From NCBI GenBank assembly GCA_035544955.1, contig DASZZN010000051.1, positions 90,061 to 154,060 of the forward strand: DNA of 64,000 nt, given 5' to 3'. Positions 10,513 to 19,767 of this stretch are shown piece by piece. Both the position numbers and the translations under genes were made by a program. The DNA comes from Candidatus Dormiibacterota bacterium (GTDB taxonomy: Bacteria; Chloroflexota; Dormibacteria; CF-121). The notes beneath the pieces were generated by a model. It made no database searches. It saw only the letters and a list, made by a program, of their open reading frames with translations, and was not told the origin of the DNA. Numbering within the stretch: position 1 is the first letter of the stretch; the number at the start of each line of letters is the position of its first letter.

Positions 10513-11111
10513 CCGCGATCCAGTCCTTTGAGGGCAACGGTCACGAGCTGCTCGACCGAGTGGCTGCCGCCGTTGCCGGCGGTCGCCTGCCGGACCGCTT
10601 CCTTTGCCTCAGCGGGCGTGTAGCCCAGGCCGGTCAGCACCTCGAGGGCCTTGGCGACGGCATCGCCACCGGACCCGGCCGGTACCCGCGCCTCCTCGCC
10701 ATACAACTCATCCTTGAGTTTCCCCTTGAGCTCGAGGACGACCCGGGCGGCGGTCTTCGGGCCGATGCCTGGCACCGTGGCAAGCAGGGCCGCATCCTCC
10801 TGCAGCACCGCCCGCTTGAGCACGCGCAGCTCGGCCCGGCTGAGGATCCCGAGCCCCGCCTTCGGGCCGATTCCCTTGACCGAGAGCAGCAGTTTGAAGA
10901 ACGTCAGCTCGTCCTGGGTGAGAAAGCCGAAGAGGCCGAGCGCGTCTTCACGCACATACGTATAGGTGTGCAGACGGACACGCTCACCAGCGCGCGGCAA
11001 CTCGGCAAGGGTGCGGGTGCCCACGGTCACCAGGTAGCCGACGCCGTGGACGTCGACGATCACCGAGTCGGAACCTCGCTGGGCCAGGACGCCCTCGAGG
11101 GTTGCGATCAA
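10509..11111 (-). CDS. ruvA: Holliday junction DNA-binding protein RuvA
   Basis: RuvA binds the four-way junction and loads RuvB. The 200-residue protein has an N-terminal OB fold ([24 protein letters not shown]), helix-hairpin-helix motifs ([15 protein letters not shown] and [18 protein letters not shown]) and a C-terminal RuvB-binding domain ([15 protein letters not shown]). It starts at TTG, overlapping the ruvC stop as TTGA. Confidence 0.95.
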
Positions 11112-11641
11112 ACGCGGACCCCAGCGGGAGCACGGCTGGTGATCATCCGAAGGCGGCCGCTGTGATGGTGGCAGATCGCGACCGCCAGGGCATCGATTGC
11201 ATCGTCCGAACGGGGAAGCTCGCGAGTGGCAAGCAGCGACTGGACCATCTTCAGCATCTGGCCCTTGGTGGCGCCCCCGTAGCCGGTGACCGAGAGCTTG
11301 ACCTGGTTGGGCGTGTACTCATGAACATCCGCGCCGGCCTCCACGGCGGAGAGGAGCGCGACGCCGCGCGCCTGGCCGACCGCCATGGCGGTGCGGATGT
11401 TCTTGCTGAAAAAGAGTTCTTCGAAGGCCGCGGCCCGGGGGCGCAATTCCGCCATCAGTGCGCGAAGCTGCTCGGCGAGAATGCCCAGCCGCTTCGGTTC
11501 CGAGATGTTCGCGGGCGTCTTGACAGTCCCGCAGGTAATGAGGAAAAGGCGTCCGTTCTGCCGGCGGACCGCGCCGTAGCCGGTGTCCGCCAGGCCCGGG
11601 TCGATGCCCAGGACCACGAGTCCGTCGCTGGTGGTTACCAC
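11108..11641 (-). CDS. ruvC: Crossover junction endodeoxyribonuclease RuvC
   Basis: RuvC resolves Holliday junctions with paired nicks. The 177-residue protein keeps the RNase H-like acidic residues: D14 in LGIDPGLADTGYG, E74 in AAAFEELFFSKN, and the C-terminal pair in RSDDAIDALAVAICHHH. It starts with GTG immediately after the yebC stop (TAG then GTG) and overlaps ruvA, so the yebC-ruvCAB block is probably one transcript. Confidence 0.96.
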   Translation of the reverse strand: MVTTSDGLVVLGIDPGLADTGYGAVRRQNGRLFLITCGTVKTPANISEPKRLGILAEQLRALMAELRPRAAAFEELFFSKNIRTAMAVGQARGVALLSAVEAGADVHEYTPNQVKLSVTGYGGATKGQMLKMVQSLLATRELPRSDDAIDALAVAICHHHSGRLRMITSRAPAGVRV

Positions 11642-12397
11642 CTAGACACGTTCGCTGATGCGTTCCAGGACGTCCGCCGGAACATCCATGTTCGAGTACA
11701 CCGACTGCACATCATCGTGCTCTTCGAGCGCGTCCAGGAGCTTGAGGATGGAGGGAGCCGTCGCCTCATTCAGCAAAACCAGTTGCGAGGCGTTCATGGT
11801 GACTTCCGCCGAGTCGATCTTGTAGCCCTTCTTCTTCAGGCCCTGCTGGACCGGCTCGAGCTTGGCCGGATCGGTGACGACGTCGACCGCCTTGCCGTCG
11901 ACGCGCGCGTCGCTGGCGCCCATATCGATCGCCTCCAGACCGATCTCGTCCGGGTCGCGACCGTTGGCGTCGATGACGATCTGGCCCTGCCGTGTGAACA
12001 TCCAGGCCACGCTACCGGTGGCGCCCAGATTGCCGCCAGCCCGGCTGAAGAGGTTCCGGATTTCACCGCTGGTGCGGTTGCGGTTGTCGGTCAGCGTATC
12101 GACCATGATCGCCACGCCATGCGGGCCATAGCCCTCGAAGCGAAGTTCCTCGAGCGTGGCGCCGCCCAGCTCACCCGTGCCACGTTTGATGGCGCGCACG
12201 ACGTTGTCCTGCGGCATGTTGACGTCGCGGGCCTTCTCCATCGCCAGGCGGAGGCGATAGTTGCCGTCGGGGTTGCCCCCGCCCTCGCGGGCGGCGAGGC
12301 TGATCTCTCGCGCCATCTTGGTGAACTGCTGGCCCTTCTTGGCGTCGGTGAGGGCCTTCTTGTGCTTGATCGACGACCACTTTGAATGTCCTGACAT
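11642..12397 (-). CDS. yebC: YebC/PmpR family regulatory protein
   Basis: This is a 251-residue protein of the YebC/TACO1 family with the classic start MSGHSKWSSIKHKK and the block GYGPHGVAIMVDTLTDNRNRT. Members were long annotated as transcriptional regulators; recent work ties YebC proteins to translation through difficult motifs such as polyproline. It begins the yebC-ruvCAB-queA-tgt series and follows tyrS by 18 bases. Function in this organism is inferred from family only. Confidence 0.95.
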   Translation of the reverse strand: MSGHSKWSSIKHKKALTDAKKGQQFTKMAREISLAAREGGGNPDGNYRLRLAMEKARDVNMPQDNVVRAIKRGTGELGGATLEELRFEGYGPHGVAIMVDTLTDNRNRTSGEIRNLFSRAGGNLGATGSVAWMFTRQGQIVIDANGRDPDEIGLEAIDMGASDARVDGKAVDVVTDPAKLEPVQQGLKKKGYKIDSAEVTMNASQLVLLNEATAPSILKLLDALEEHDDVQSVYSNMDVPADVLERISERV

Positions 12398-12415
12398 CTT
12401 CTCCCCGCCGAGAGT

Positions 12416-13606
12416 CTACCGCAGCTTCAGCCGCACCACTCGGTGCGAGCCGCGCCGCAAGACCCAGCCGTCCTGGGGTGTGACTTTCTCTTCCGCCGAG
12501 GCCACCGGCTGATCGTTCATGGTGAGACCGTGCTGGCCCACGAGCCGGCGGGCTTCGCCCTTACTGCTGGCAAGTCCAGCGTCGACGAACAGTTGCGCGA
12601 TGGTCCGCTCACCCGGCACCACGGACACCTCCTCGGGCTGTGCGTTGCGAAACGCGCCGCCCTCCTGGCGGTAGGTATCTGGCGACGCATCCGGGTGGAA
12701 CTGGTGGACGAGGCGCTCGGCCCAGCGCTGCTTGACATCGCGCGGATTCTCGCCCTCGCGAAGGGCGCGGGCTTCATTCGCGATCTCGGCCGGGGTCGCA
12801 TTGGTTGTCAGTTGCAGGTAACGCACGATGAGATTGTCAGGCACGGCCATCGCCTTGCGATACATGATGTCCGGGGGTTCGTCGATCCCGATGTAGTTAT
12901 CCAGACTCTTGCTCATCTTCTGCACACCGTCGAGCCCTTCGAGGAGCGGCATCGTCTGGATGTCCTGCGAAGGCTGGCCATAGGCCTCCTGGATGTCCCG
13001 ACCGACCAGCAGGTTGAACGTCTGATCGGTGCCACCCAGTTCGAGGTCCGATTTGACCGCCACCGAGTCGTAAGCCTGCAGCAGCGGATATAGCAACTCG
13101 TGCATGCCGACCGGCCGGCCCTCCTTGGTGCGCTTGGCGAAATCATCCCGCGCCAGCATGCGGGCGACGGTGTATCGGCTCGTCAATTGGACGACGTCTT
13201 CGAGCCGCATCTTGTCGAACCACTCCGATTGATAGCGGACCTCCGTCTCGCCCTTGTCGAGGATCTTCCAGGCCTGGTCGAGGTAGGTCCTCGCGGCCGC
13301 CGTGACCTCTTCTTTCGTCAACTGAGGCCGCGTCACGTTCTGGCCGGACGGGTCACCAATCCGAGCCGTCCAGTCGCCGATGATCAAGACCGCCTTGTGG
13401 CCGTGCTCCTGGTAGCGGCGTAGCGCCCGGAGGACGACGGTGTGGCCGAGGTGGATGTCGGGCCGGGTCGGATCGAGTCCGAGCTTTACCCGCAAGCGGT
13501 CGCCGCGCTCGATGCGGTTCTTCAAATGCGCGCGGTCGATGAGGTCGACGGCGCCCGCGCTGACCGCGTCATAGGCCCCGTGATCAGGGTTTTGTCGCAT
13601 CTTCAT
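12416..13606 (-). CDS. tyrS: Tyrosyl-tRNA synthetase
   Basis: TyrRS charges tRNA-Tyr. The protein (about 396 residues) has the class I HIGH equivalent in DIHLGHTVVLRALRR, VLIIGDWTARIGDPSG, the tyrosine-site segment PLLQAYDSVAVKSDLELGG and KMSKSLDNYIG. An S4 RNA-binding domain lies at the C terminus (LFVDAGLASSKGEARRLVG). The start is set at ATG 13606, which gives MKMRQNPDHG; a longer frame upstream crosses the promoter region and is unlikely. It is divergent from the PBP gene. Confidence 0.93.
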   Translation of the reverse strand: MKMRQNPDHGAYDAVSAGAVDLIDRAHLKNRIERGDRLRVKLGLDPTRPDIHLGHTVVLRALRRYQEHGHKAVLIIGDWTARIGDPSGQNVTRPQLTKEEVTAAARTYLDQAWKILDKGETEVRYQSEWFDKMRLEDVVQLTSRYTVARMLARDDFAKRTKEGRPVGMHELLYPLLQAYDSVAVKSDLELGGTDQTFNLLVGRDIQEAYGQPSQDIQTMPLLEGLDGVQKMSKSLDNYIGIDEPPDIMYRKAMAVPDNLIVRYLQLTTNATPAEIANEARALREGENPRDVKQRWAERLVHQFHPDASPDTYRQEGGAFRNAQPEEVSVVPGERTIAQLFVDAGLASSKGEARRLVGQHGLTMNDQPVASAEEKVTPQDGWVLRRGSHRVVRLKLR

Positions 13607-13632
13607 CGTTTCGTCACGCGTTCTAGACGCCG

Positions 13633-13638
13633 AGTATA
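13633..13638 (-). promoter_or_regulatory. Candidate -10 element (TATACT) for tyrS
   Basis: TATACT at 13638-13633 lies in the 89-base divergent region between tyrS (minus) and the PBP gene (plus). It would give a leader of about 20 bases before the tyrS ATG. The -35 region is weak. No convincing plus-strand promoter for the PBP gene could be picked out, although a T-rich stretch lies at 13660-13671. Confidence 0.4.
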
Positions 13639-13695
13639 TACGCGGATGACGGAATTGCCTGTGCTTTTTTAACGATCTCAACCGTTGTACACGCG

Positions 13696-16188
13696 GTGTC
13701 GCCAGAGAAGCACCGGTTTGCCCGGCTCGCCGCTATCCGTGTGCTCACCATCAGCCGGATCAAGCGGCGGCGGCGCGGCCATGGGCCCAAGATTCTCATC
13801 GTGGCGGTCACGCTCCTGGGCCTGCTCAGCCTCGGTGGCGGTGCCGAGGCGGTCGACAAGTACCAGACCTATACCCGCGACCTGCCGAACCCCAGCTCAC
13901 TCAACCCGAAGGAACTCGCGCAGGCGACCAATATCTACGACCGTAACGGCGTGCTGCTCTATGTCAAGCACACCGACGGCGTGATCCGAACGGTGATCCC
14001 GCTGTCCGCGATCTCCCCACACCTGATCGACGCCACCATTGCGCTGGAAGACCGGCAGTTCTATACCCATCAAGGGATCGACTTTCCCCGCATCGTCGCG
14101 GCGGCGATCGCCGACCTCACCCATCAGCGCGTGGAACAGGGCGCCAGCACGATCACCCAGCAGCTCGTCAAGCGCATGTTCGTGGGGAGCGCGAACTCCA
14201 TCGAGCGCAAGGTCCGCGAAGCGACCCTAGCCCTCGAGATCGAGCGTCGCTTCACCAAGAACGAGATCCTGACCCTCTACCTCAACCAGATCTTCTACGG
14301 GCACGAGGCCTACGGCATCGAGGCCGCGGCCCAGACCTACTTCGCCAAGCCGGCAAAAGATCTGGACATCGCCCAGGCCGCCATGCTTGCCGGTATTCCG
14401 AACGCGCCCTCGAGTTTCGACCCATACAATCCAGCGACCGCCGCCCAGGCAATGAGTCGCCAGGATGTGGCGTTGCGCGCCATGCTCCGCGACCACTACA
14501 TCAGCCAGCCAGAGTACGACAAGGCGGTCAAAGAGACGCTCACGTTTCAGGACGGGAGTATCCAGCGCGACCTGAAGGCGCCCTGGTTCGTCGACTATGT
14601 GCTGCGCCAGCTGAGTCAGAAATATGGGGACGCCGTCGTCGCGGGCGGCGGTCTGCGGGTCACGACCACGCTCGACTACAACCTGCAGCGGATCGCCGAG
14701 CAGGCGGTCTCCAACAATGTGAACCGCCCTGACCTGAAGGCGCGCAACGTCAACAACGGGGCAGCCGAGGTGATCGATCCCAACACCGGCCAGGTGCTCG
14801 CCATGGTCGGCAGCGCCAACTATTACGACCAGGCGATCGGCGGTCAGTACAACGTCATCACGGACGGGCAGGGGCGGCAACCAGGCTCCTCCTTCAAGAT
14901 CTACGTTTACGCGACAGCCCTGGCCAACGGCTATGCGCCATCGACCCTGATCCTTGACAAGCAGGGCAAGATCAACGGCCACCCCTTCGTCGACTGGGAC
15001 CATCGGGACGAGGGCGTCATCACGATCCGGCGCGCGCTGGTGGAGTCGCGCAACATCCCGGCGATCGAGCTACTGAACCAGCTGGGTTACGACCGTGTCT
15101 TCCAGACGGCGCGCATGATGGGCCTAACGAACTCGAACCTGACGCCGGAACGCGGCCTCGCGCAGGCGATCGGCGCCACCGAGGTCGTGCCGATGCAGCA
15201 CTTCAACGCCTATGGCGTGCTGGCGTCGGGCGGCATCTACCACGATCCGACCGTCATCCTCAAGGTGGTCGACAGCCAGGGCCAGGTGCTGCAGGAGTGG
15301 AAGCCGGACGCGGGCGTTCGCGTGCTCCCGGCGCAGGTCGCCTACATGATCAGCGACATCCTGCGTCCGGTCGGCGCGGCGCTGAACATCAAGCGGCCGT
15401 TCGCCTCCAAGACCGGCACCACCGAAAACTGGCGCGACTCGTGGTTGATCGGGTATAGCCCGGACGTCGTCGTCGGCGCCTGGATGGGCCACACCTGTGC
15501 CGGTGGCTGCCCGGCCAATGTCAACTCCAACCTCAACGTGGTCTGGGGCGTGCAGGGCGCCGGGCTGATCTTCAAGGACATCTTCAACGCGTATGAAGCG
15601 AACAAACCGGTCAGGGACTTCGCAGTGCCGGACGGGCTCAAGCGCGTCAACATCTGCCTGCCCAGCGGGTTGCTGGCCACCGTGAGCTGCCCCACGACCC
15701 TCGCCGACTGGTTCATTGCCGGCACCTCGCCCACCCGCTACGACGACTGGTGGCAGCCGCTGCGGGTCTGCACCACGGACGGCCTGCTCGCCACCGCCGA
15801 CATTCCGACCAACCTCACGACGGTAAAGAGCTTCATCGTCTATCCGCCTGGATACCCGGAGGAGATGAAGGACAAGAACCTCCCGCAGGCGCCCACGCAG
15901 AACTGCCAGCTCTTTACGGAGACCACGTCGCCGACGCTGACGCTGGCACAGGCGCCGCTGTCCGACGGCGGCGTGCTGGTCACCGCCACCGCGACCGATG
16001 ACGAAGCGGTCAAGGAAGTCGACTTCTTCCTCGATGGGGCCAGCAAACCGATCCGGTTGACGCAGGCCCCCTACACCTTCGCGATCAGGGGCTCCTCGGG
16101 CAGCACGCACACGCTGAGCGTGCAGGCCTACGACTACAACCCCGCCAACGCCCCGGCGGTGCAGACGCTCACCGTGACGCTCCCTTAG
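13696..16188 (+). CDS. Class A penicillin-binding protein (bifunctional peptidoglycan synthase)
   Basis: This enzyme polymerises and cross-links peptidoglycan outside the membrane. The 830-residue protein has a basic cytoplasmic tail, one membrane segment (about 33-50), a GT51 transglycosylase domain with EDRQFYTHQGID, GASTITQQLVKR, RKVREATLALEIE and LTLYLNQIFYG, and a transpeptidase domain with Ser398 in PGSSFKIY, SRN at ESRNIP and KTGTTE at about 572. Cysteines in HTCAGGCP and LPSGLLATVSC resemble those of actinobacterial and Chloroflexota PBPs. The last 90 residues look like an Ig-like domain. It is the only plus-strand protein gene; its end overlaps mpg tail to tail by 20 bases. Confidence 0.93.
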   Translation: MSPEKHRFARLAAIRVLTISRIKRRRRGHGPKILIVAVTLLGLLSLGGGAEAVDKYQTYTRDLPNPSSLNPKELAQATNIYDRNGVLLYVKHTDGVIRTVIPLSAISPHLIDATIALEDRQFYTHQGIDFPRIVAAAIADLTHQRVEQGASTITQQLVKRMFVGSANSIERKVREATLALEIERRFTKNEILTLYLNQIFYGHEAYGIEAAAQTYFAKPAKDLDIAQAAMLAGIPNAPSSFDPYNPATAAQAMSRQDVALRAMLRDHYISQPEYDKAVKETLTFQDGSIQRDLKAPWFVDYVLRQLSQKYGDAVVAGGGLRVTTTLDYNLQRIAEQAVSNNVNRPDLKARNVNNGAAEVIDPNTGQVLAMVGSANYYDQAIGGQYNVITDGQGRQPGSSFKIYVYATALANGYAPSTLILDKQGKINGHPFVDWDHRDEGVITIRRALVESRNIPAIELLNQLGYDRVFQTARMMGLTNSNLTPERGLAQAIGATEVVPMQHFNAYGVLASGGIYHDPTVILKVVDSQGQVLQEWKPDAGVRVLPAQVAYMISDILRPVGAALNIKRPFASKTGTTENWRDSWLIGYSPDVVVGAWMGHTCAGGCPANVNSNLNVVWGVQGAGLIFKDIFNAYEANKPVRDFAVPDGLKRVNICLPSGLLATVSCPTTLADWFIAGTSPTRYDDWWQPLRVCTTDGLLATADIPTNLTTVKSFIVYPPGYPEEMKDKNLPQAPTQNCQLFTETTSPTLTLAQAPLSDGGVLVTATATDDEAVKEVDFFLDGASKPIRLTQAPYTFAIRGSSGSTHTLSVQAYDYNPANAPAVQTLTVTLP

Positions 16189-16774
16189 GGCCCGACACCG
16201 AGCGGCTGCCGAGCACCGCGAAACGATAGGGCAGATCGATGGCTCGCGAAATGCCGATCCGCCGTGATCGGGCCACGTCCCGATCGGGCACGGGCGAACC
16301 GGCAGCGAGTCCTAGTGGCCCGCGGGTGAAGTCGCGGCCATCGTCCGTAAGGGTCAGGCCGAAGGCGCGGCCGATCTTTCCGGGGCCGCTCAGCAGCCGC
16401 GCTTCCGGCCCCCGATCGCCGCGGGCTCGCATGATCTCGACTCCGGCAAGGGGCTCCAGGGCCCGAAGGAGCACGGCGCCAGCGGTGCCGGGAAGCTCCG
16501 CCGTGACGTTGAGGCAGTAGTGCATCCCGTATGTGAAGTAGACGTAGGCATAGCCGGCCGGGCCGAACATCACCGCATTACGAGGGGTGCGACCGCGGAA
16601 CGCGTGCGATGCGGCGTCGGCGTCGCCCGTGTACGCCTCGGTCTCGACGATGCGGCCGGCCAGCAACCCCTCCGGCGTCTTGTAGAACAACACGCGCCCG
16701 AGCAAGTCCCGAGCCAGCACCACCGGGTCGCGGGCAAAGAACCGGCGCGGCAGGCGCGGGGTCGTCAGGGCCAC
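16169..16774 (-). CDS. 3-methyladenine DNA glycosylase, AAG/MPG family
   Basis: This family removes alkylated and deaminated purines from DNA. The 201-residue protein has RFFARDPVVLARDLLG at the N terminus, the catalytic Glu region AGRIVETEAYTGDADAASHA, the tyrosine-rich block GYAYVYFTYGMHYCLNV and VLLRALEPL, then LLSGPGKIGRAFGL. It starts at GTG 16774 and ends inside the 3' end of the convergent PBP gene, which leaves no room for a terminator between them. Confidence 0.92.
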   Translation of the reverse strand: MALTTPRLPRRFFARDPVVLARDLLGRVLFYKTPEGLLAGRIVETEAYTGDADAASHAFRGRTPRNAVMFGPAGYAYVYFTYGMHYCLNVTAELPGTAGAVLLRALEPLAGVEIMRARGDRGPEARLLSGPGKIGRAFGLTLTDDGRDFTRGPLGLAAGSPVPDRDVARSRRIGISRAIDLPYRFAVLGSRSVSGPKGASR

Positions 16775-16819
16775 GTTGGCTTAATTAGCAGATTGGCCAG
16801 GCCGCCGGTTGCGTCGGCG

Positions 16820-17380
16820 CTAGTGGCTCAGAAGCTGGGTGAAGTAGCTGCTGATGCTGCTGGGCAGCACGAGCGAGAAGATCGTCCGCGTCAGTGGCTC
16901 GAAGGCGTAGAAGTGCGGAGCCAGCAGTGAACCGTTGAACCAGTCCTGGGCCGTCAGGAACGCCGGCGGGTAAGCGTAGCCGCCCGGCAGCTTCGCGTTG
17001 ACCAGGCCAATCCCGACGATCAGCATGACGGTCACCTCGAACGCGCCCACGACCGCGCCCGCCAGCAGCCCGGTGACCCGGTCGAATGCCGGTGCGATCA
17101 TGGCATCGAGGTAGCGCTGATAGACCGCGCCGAGCACCTCGAAGAGGACGATCGCGAGGGTCACGATCACGGTGTAGGTGATGACGTGGGCCCAGAGGGC
17201 CGAGGTGATGCCGAACGTGGTGGCGATGTAGGTGGACGTGTTCGCGCTCGTCAGGGTGGCTGCGCCCACGCCGGCGAAGAGTCCGGCAAAGGCGACGATC
17301 CGCCGCACCAGCCCGAACGCCCAGCCGAGCGAGATGTTCAGAAACAGGATGCAGACGATGATCAGGTCCAGGAAGTCCAT
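16820..17380 (-). CDS. CvpA family membrane protein
   Basis: The 186-residue protein has four hydrophobic segments and the CvpA pattern at its start (DFLDLIIVCILFLNISLGWAFGLVR). CvpA proteins are linked to colicin V production in E. coli, but their general role is unclear. The ATG overlaps the pheT stop by one base (TGATG), so it is the last gene of the infC-rpmI-rplT-pheS-pheT-cvpA series. The assignment rests on topology and the N-terminal motif. Confidence 0.75.
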   Translation of the reverse strand: MDFLDLIIVCILFLNISLGWAFGLVRRIVAFAGLFAGVGAATLTSANTSTYIATTFGITSALWAHVITYTVIVTLAIVLFEVLGAVYQRYLDAMIAPAFDRVTGLLAGAVVGAFEVTVMLIVGIGLVNAKLPGGYAYPPAFLTAQDWFNGSLLAPHFYAFEPLTRTIFSLVLPSSISSYFTQLLSH

Positions 17381-19767
17381 CAGGACCGCACCTCGGCCCC
17401 CAAGCGCGATCTGAGGCCGTCGATGATGCGCTGCTGAACCGCGGCGACCTCCTCGTTTAAGAGGGTCCGGTCGTCGGCCTGGTAATGCAGGCGGAATGAC
17501 AGGCTGCGGGCACCAGCCTCCAGCTGGGGCCCCTGGTATTCGCTCACCATAGAGATGTCCCGCAACGTGTAACCGCCCAGCTCCCGGATAACTTGCAGCA
17601 CCGCGCTGGCCGCGATCTTGCCCCGAATCACGACCGTAAGGTCCCGCCGGACCCCCGGAAAACGCGGCAACGGCCGGGCTTGCGGCGTCTGTCGCCCACC
17701 CGCCGAAAAGCGGTCGAAGAGAACCTCCGCCACCACCACCCGGCCGGGAAGGCCAAGCCGGGCCAGGACCTGCGGGTGGACCTCCCCCACGACCCCGATG
17801 GGCTCGCTGTCCTCGACGACCTCACCGGTGCGTCCCTGGTGGAAACCGGCAAACCTCCCCCGATCCGAGTCGGCGAACTCGGCTTGTTTGAAGTCGGTCG
17901 ATGGCATTGCGAAACGGTCTCGCAGGGTCGCGAGCGTCGCCTGCATGGCGCGTAGTTCGGCGACCGCGGCGTCGGCGCCCCCGGCCGGAACATGGGCCGC
18001 GAGGGCCAACACCATCGACTCGTCGACTGCAGTCGACGTGTTTTTCCAGAAGACGGAGCCGAGCTCGAAGAGGCGTGCGCCTCCCTGGTCCTGGCGAGCG
18101 TTGAAGGCCAGCGCCTCGAGGAGGCCGGGCAGCAGGCTGCGACGCAGCGCGTCGCGGTTCTCGGCCATCGGGTTCTTGACCTTCACCAGGGCTGGAGCTG
18201 CCACGGGCATCGCGATCTCGAGCGTCCCCTCCGCGCTGACCATGCTGCTGGTCACGGCCTCATCGAGCTCGCGACCGGCAAGCACCTCGCGCGCGGTCTC
18301 GTCGGCGTCCCCTCGCCCGTACAGGTCGCGGACGGGGATGCGAGCTCCGGGTAGGGTGCTCGGGACCCGGTCGTAGCCGTAAATGCGGCCAATCTCTTCG
18401 ACCAGGTCCTCGGGAATCGCGCAGTCGAGGCGGAACTCTGGCGGCTGTGCGCGCAACACGCGGTTGGTGTTCTCCACCTTGAAGCGAAGGCGCTGCAGGA
18501 TACTGGCAGCCTCCCCGAGTTCGACACTCACGCCGAGGACACGCTCGATGCGCTCGGCGCCCACCTCGATCGTGATCGGCTTGAGCGGGTGGGGATAGAC
18601 GTCGGTCGATGTCGTCGGCGTTCCACCCGCCAGTTCCGTGACCAGGGTCGCCGCCCGCTCGACCGCGGGGAGGCTGAGCGCCGGGCTCAACCCCTTTTCG
18701 AAGCGCGACGAGGCTTCGGTGCGCAGGCCTAGCACGCGTGCCGTCCGCCGAATCGACCGCGGCTCCCAGTTGGCGGCCTCGAGGAAGATGTCGGTCGTCC
18801 CCGGCTGGACGGCGCTGGGGGCGCCACCGATGATGCCGGCGATCCCCTGCGCCCGCTCGGTATCGGCCACGACCATGTCGCCGGACGTCAGCCGCCGCGT
18901 CTTCCCATCGAGGCCGGCCAGTTCCTCACCGTCGCGAGCCCGCCGGACCACGATCCGCCCATCCTTGAGACGCCGGTAATCGAAGGCATGCATCGGCTGG
19001 CCGGTTTCGAGCATCACGTAATTCGTGATGTCGACGACGTTGCTGATCGGCCGGACGCCGGCGGCCCGGAGCCGCGCCTGCATCCAGGGGGGCGAGGGCG
19101 CGACCGTCACTCCGGTGATCAGTCGGCCGACGAACCGGCGGCAACCGTCGGCGGCGTCGATGCGGACCAGCTCTGGCGCCCCGTTGGTGCGCGCCTTTAC
19201 GATCTTCGGCTCGCGCACCGGGAGATTGAAGATGGCACCAACCTCTCTCGCGATGCCCAGATGGCAGAGCAGGTCGGGGCGGTTCGACTTGATCTCGAGC
19301 TCGAGAATGGTGTCGCGCGGGTAGAGCTCGTGGAGATCTTGGCCGGGCACAGCCCCGGGGTCGAGGACCATGATCCCCGCGGCGTCCTCACCCAGGCCGA
19401 GCTCGATCGCGGAGCAGAGCATGCCGGCCGACGGGAAGCCGAGAAAGGTCTTGGTTTCGATGCGGCGGTCGCCAAGGCGCGACCCAAGCGTCGCATACGG
19501 CACCCGGTCGCCGACGGCGATATTCCACGCGCCGGAGACCACCTCCACCACCGCGGCGCCAGTGGTCACGCCTACGATCTGGTTCTTCGTCGATCCAGGA
19601 AGCGGCCGCAGGCGCTTGACCTCGGCGACGATGACGCCATCGAAGTCGACCTCTTGCTGAGCGATCCCCGCGACCTCATTTCCGGCGAGGGTCAGTCGCT
19701 CGGCTAACGTCTCGACATCGACCGAGATGTCCACGAATTCCTTGAGCCAGTTGAGTGAAATCAGCAT
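17380..19767 (-). CDS. pheT: Phenylalanyl-tRNA synthetase beta subunit
   Basis: The beta subunit completes the tetrameric PheRS; it carries tRNA-binding and editing functions. The 795-residue protein has the full bacterial architecture: LISLNWLKEFVDI, an EMAP-type tRNA-binding domain (about 40-150), B3/B4 editing domain, B5 domain (TVEVGAERI-like region, LGVSVELGEA), a catalytic-like core and a C-terminal FDX-ACB domain (FPGVRRDLTVVI, LSFRLHYQADDRTL). The ATG overlaps the pheS stop by one base (TGATG). Confidence 0.96.
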   Translation of the reverse strand: MLISLNWLKEFVDISVDVETLAERLTLAGNEVAGIAQQEVDFDGVIVAEVKRLRPLPGSTKNQIVGVTTGAAVVEVVSGAWNIAVGDRVPYATLGSRLGDRRIETKTFLGFPSAGMLCSAIELGLGEDAAGIMVLDPGAVPGQDLHELYPRDTILELEIKSNRPDLLCHLGIAREVGAIFNLPVREPKIVKARTNGAPELVRIDAADGCRRFVGRLITGVTVAPSPPWMQARLRAAGVRPISNVVDITNYVMLETGQPMHAFDYRRLKDGRIVVRRARDGEELAGLDGKTRRLTSGDMVVADTERAQGIAGIIGGAPSAVQPGTTDIFLEAANWEPRSIRRTARVLGLRTEASSRFEKGLSPALSLPAVERAATLVTELAGGTPTTSTDVYPHPLKPITIEVGAERIERVLGVSVELGEAASILQRLRFKVENTNRVLRAQPPEFRLDCAIPEDLVEEIGRIYGYDRVPSTLPGARIPVRDLYGRGDADETAREVLAGRELDEAVTSSMVSAEGTLEIAMPVAAPALVKVKNPMAENRDALRRSLLPGLLEALAFNARQDQGGARLFELGSVFWKNTSTAVDESMVLALAAHVPAGGADAAVAELRAMQATLATLRDRFAMPSTDFKQAEFADSDRGRFAGFHQGRTGEVVEDSEPIGVVGEVHPQVLARLGLPGRVVVAEVLFDRFSAGGRQTPQARPLPRFPGVRRDLTVVIRGKIAASAVLQVIRELGGYTLRDISMVSEYQGPQLEAGARSLSFRLHYQADDRTLLNEEVAAVQQRIIDGLRSRLGAEVRS

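Noticed and set aside
13606..13681. A longer TyrRS starting at 13681
   Set aside because: The extra 25 residues match no family sequence and lie across the TATACT promoter element.
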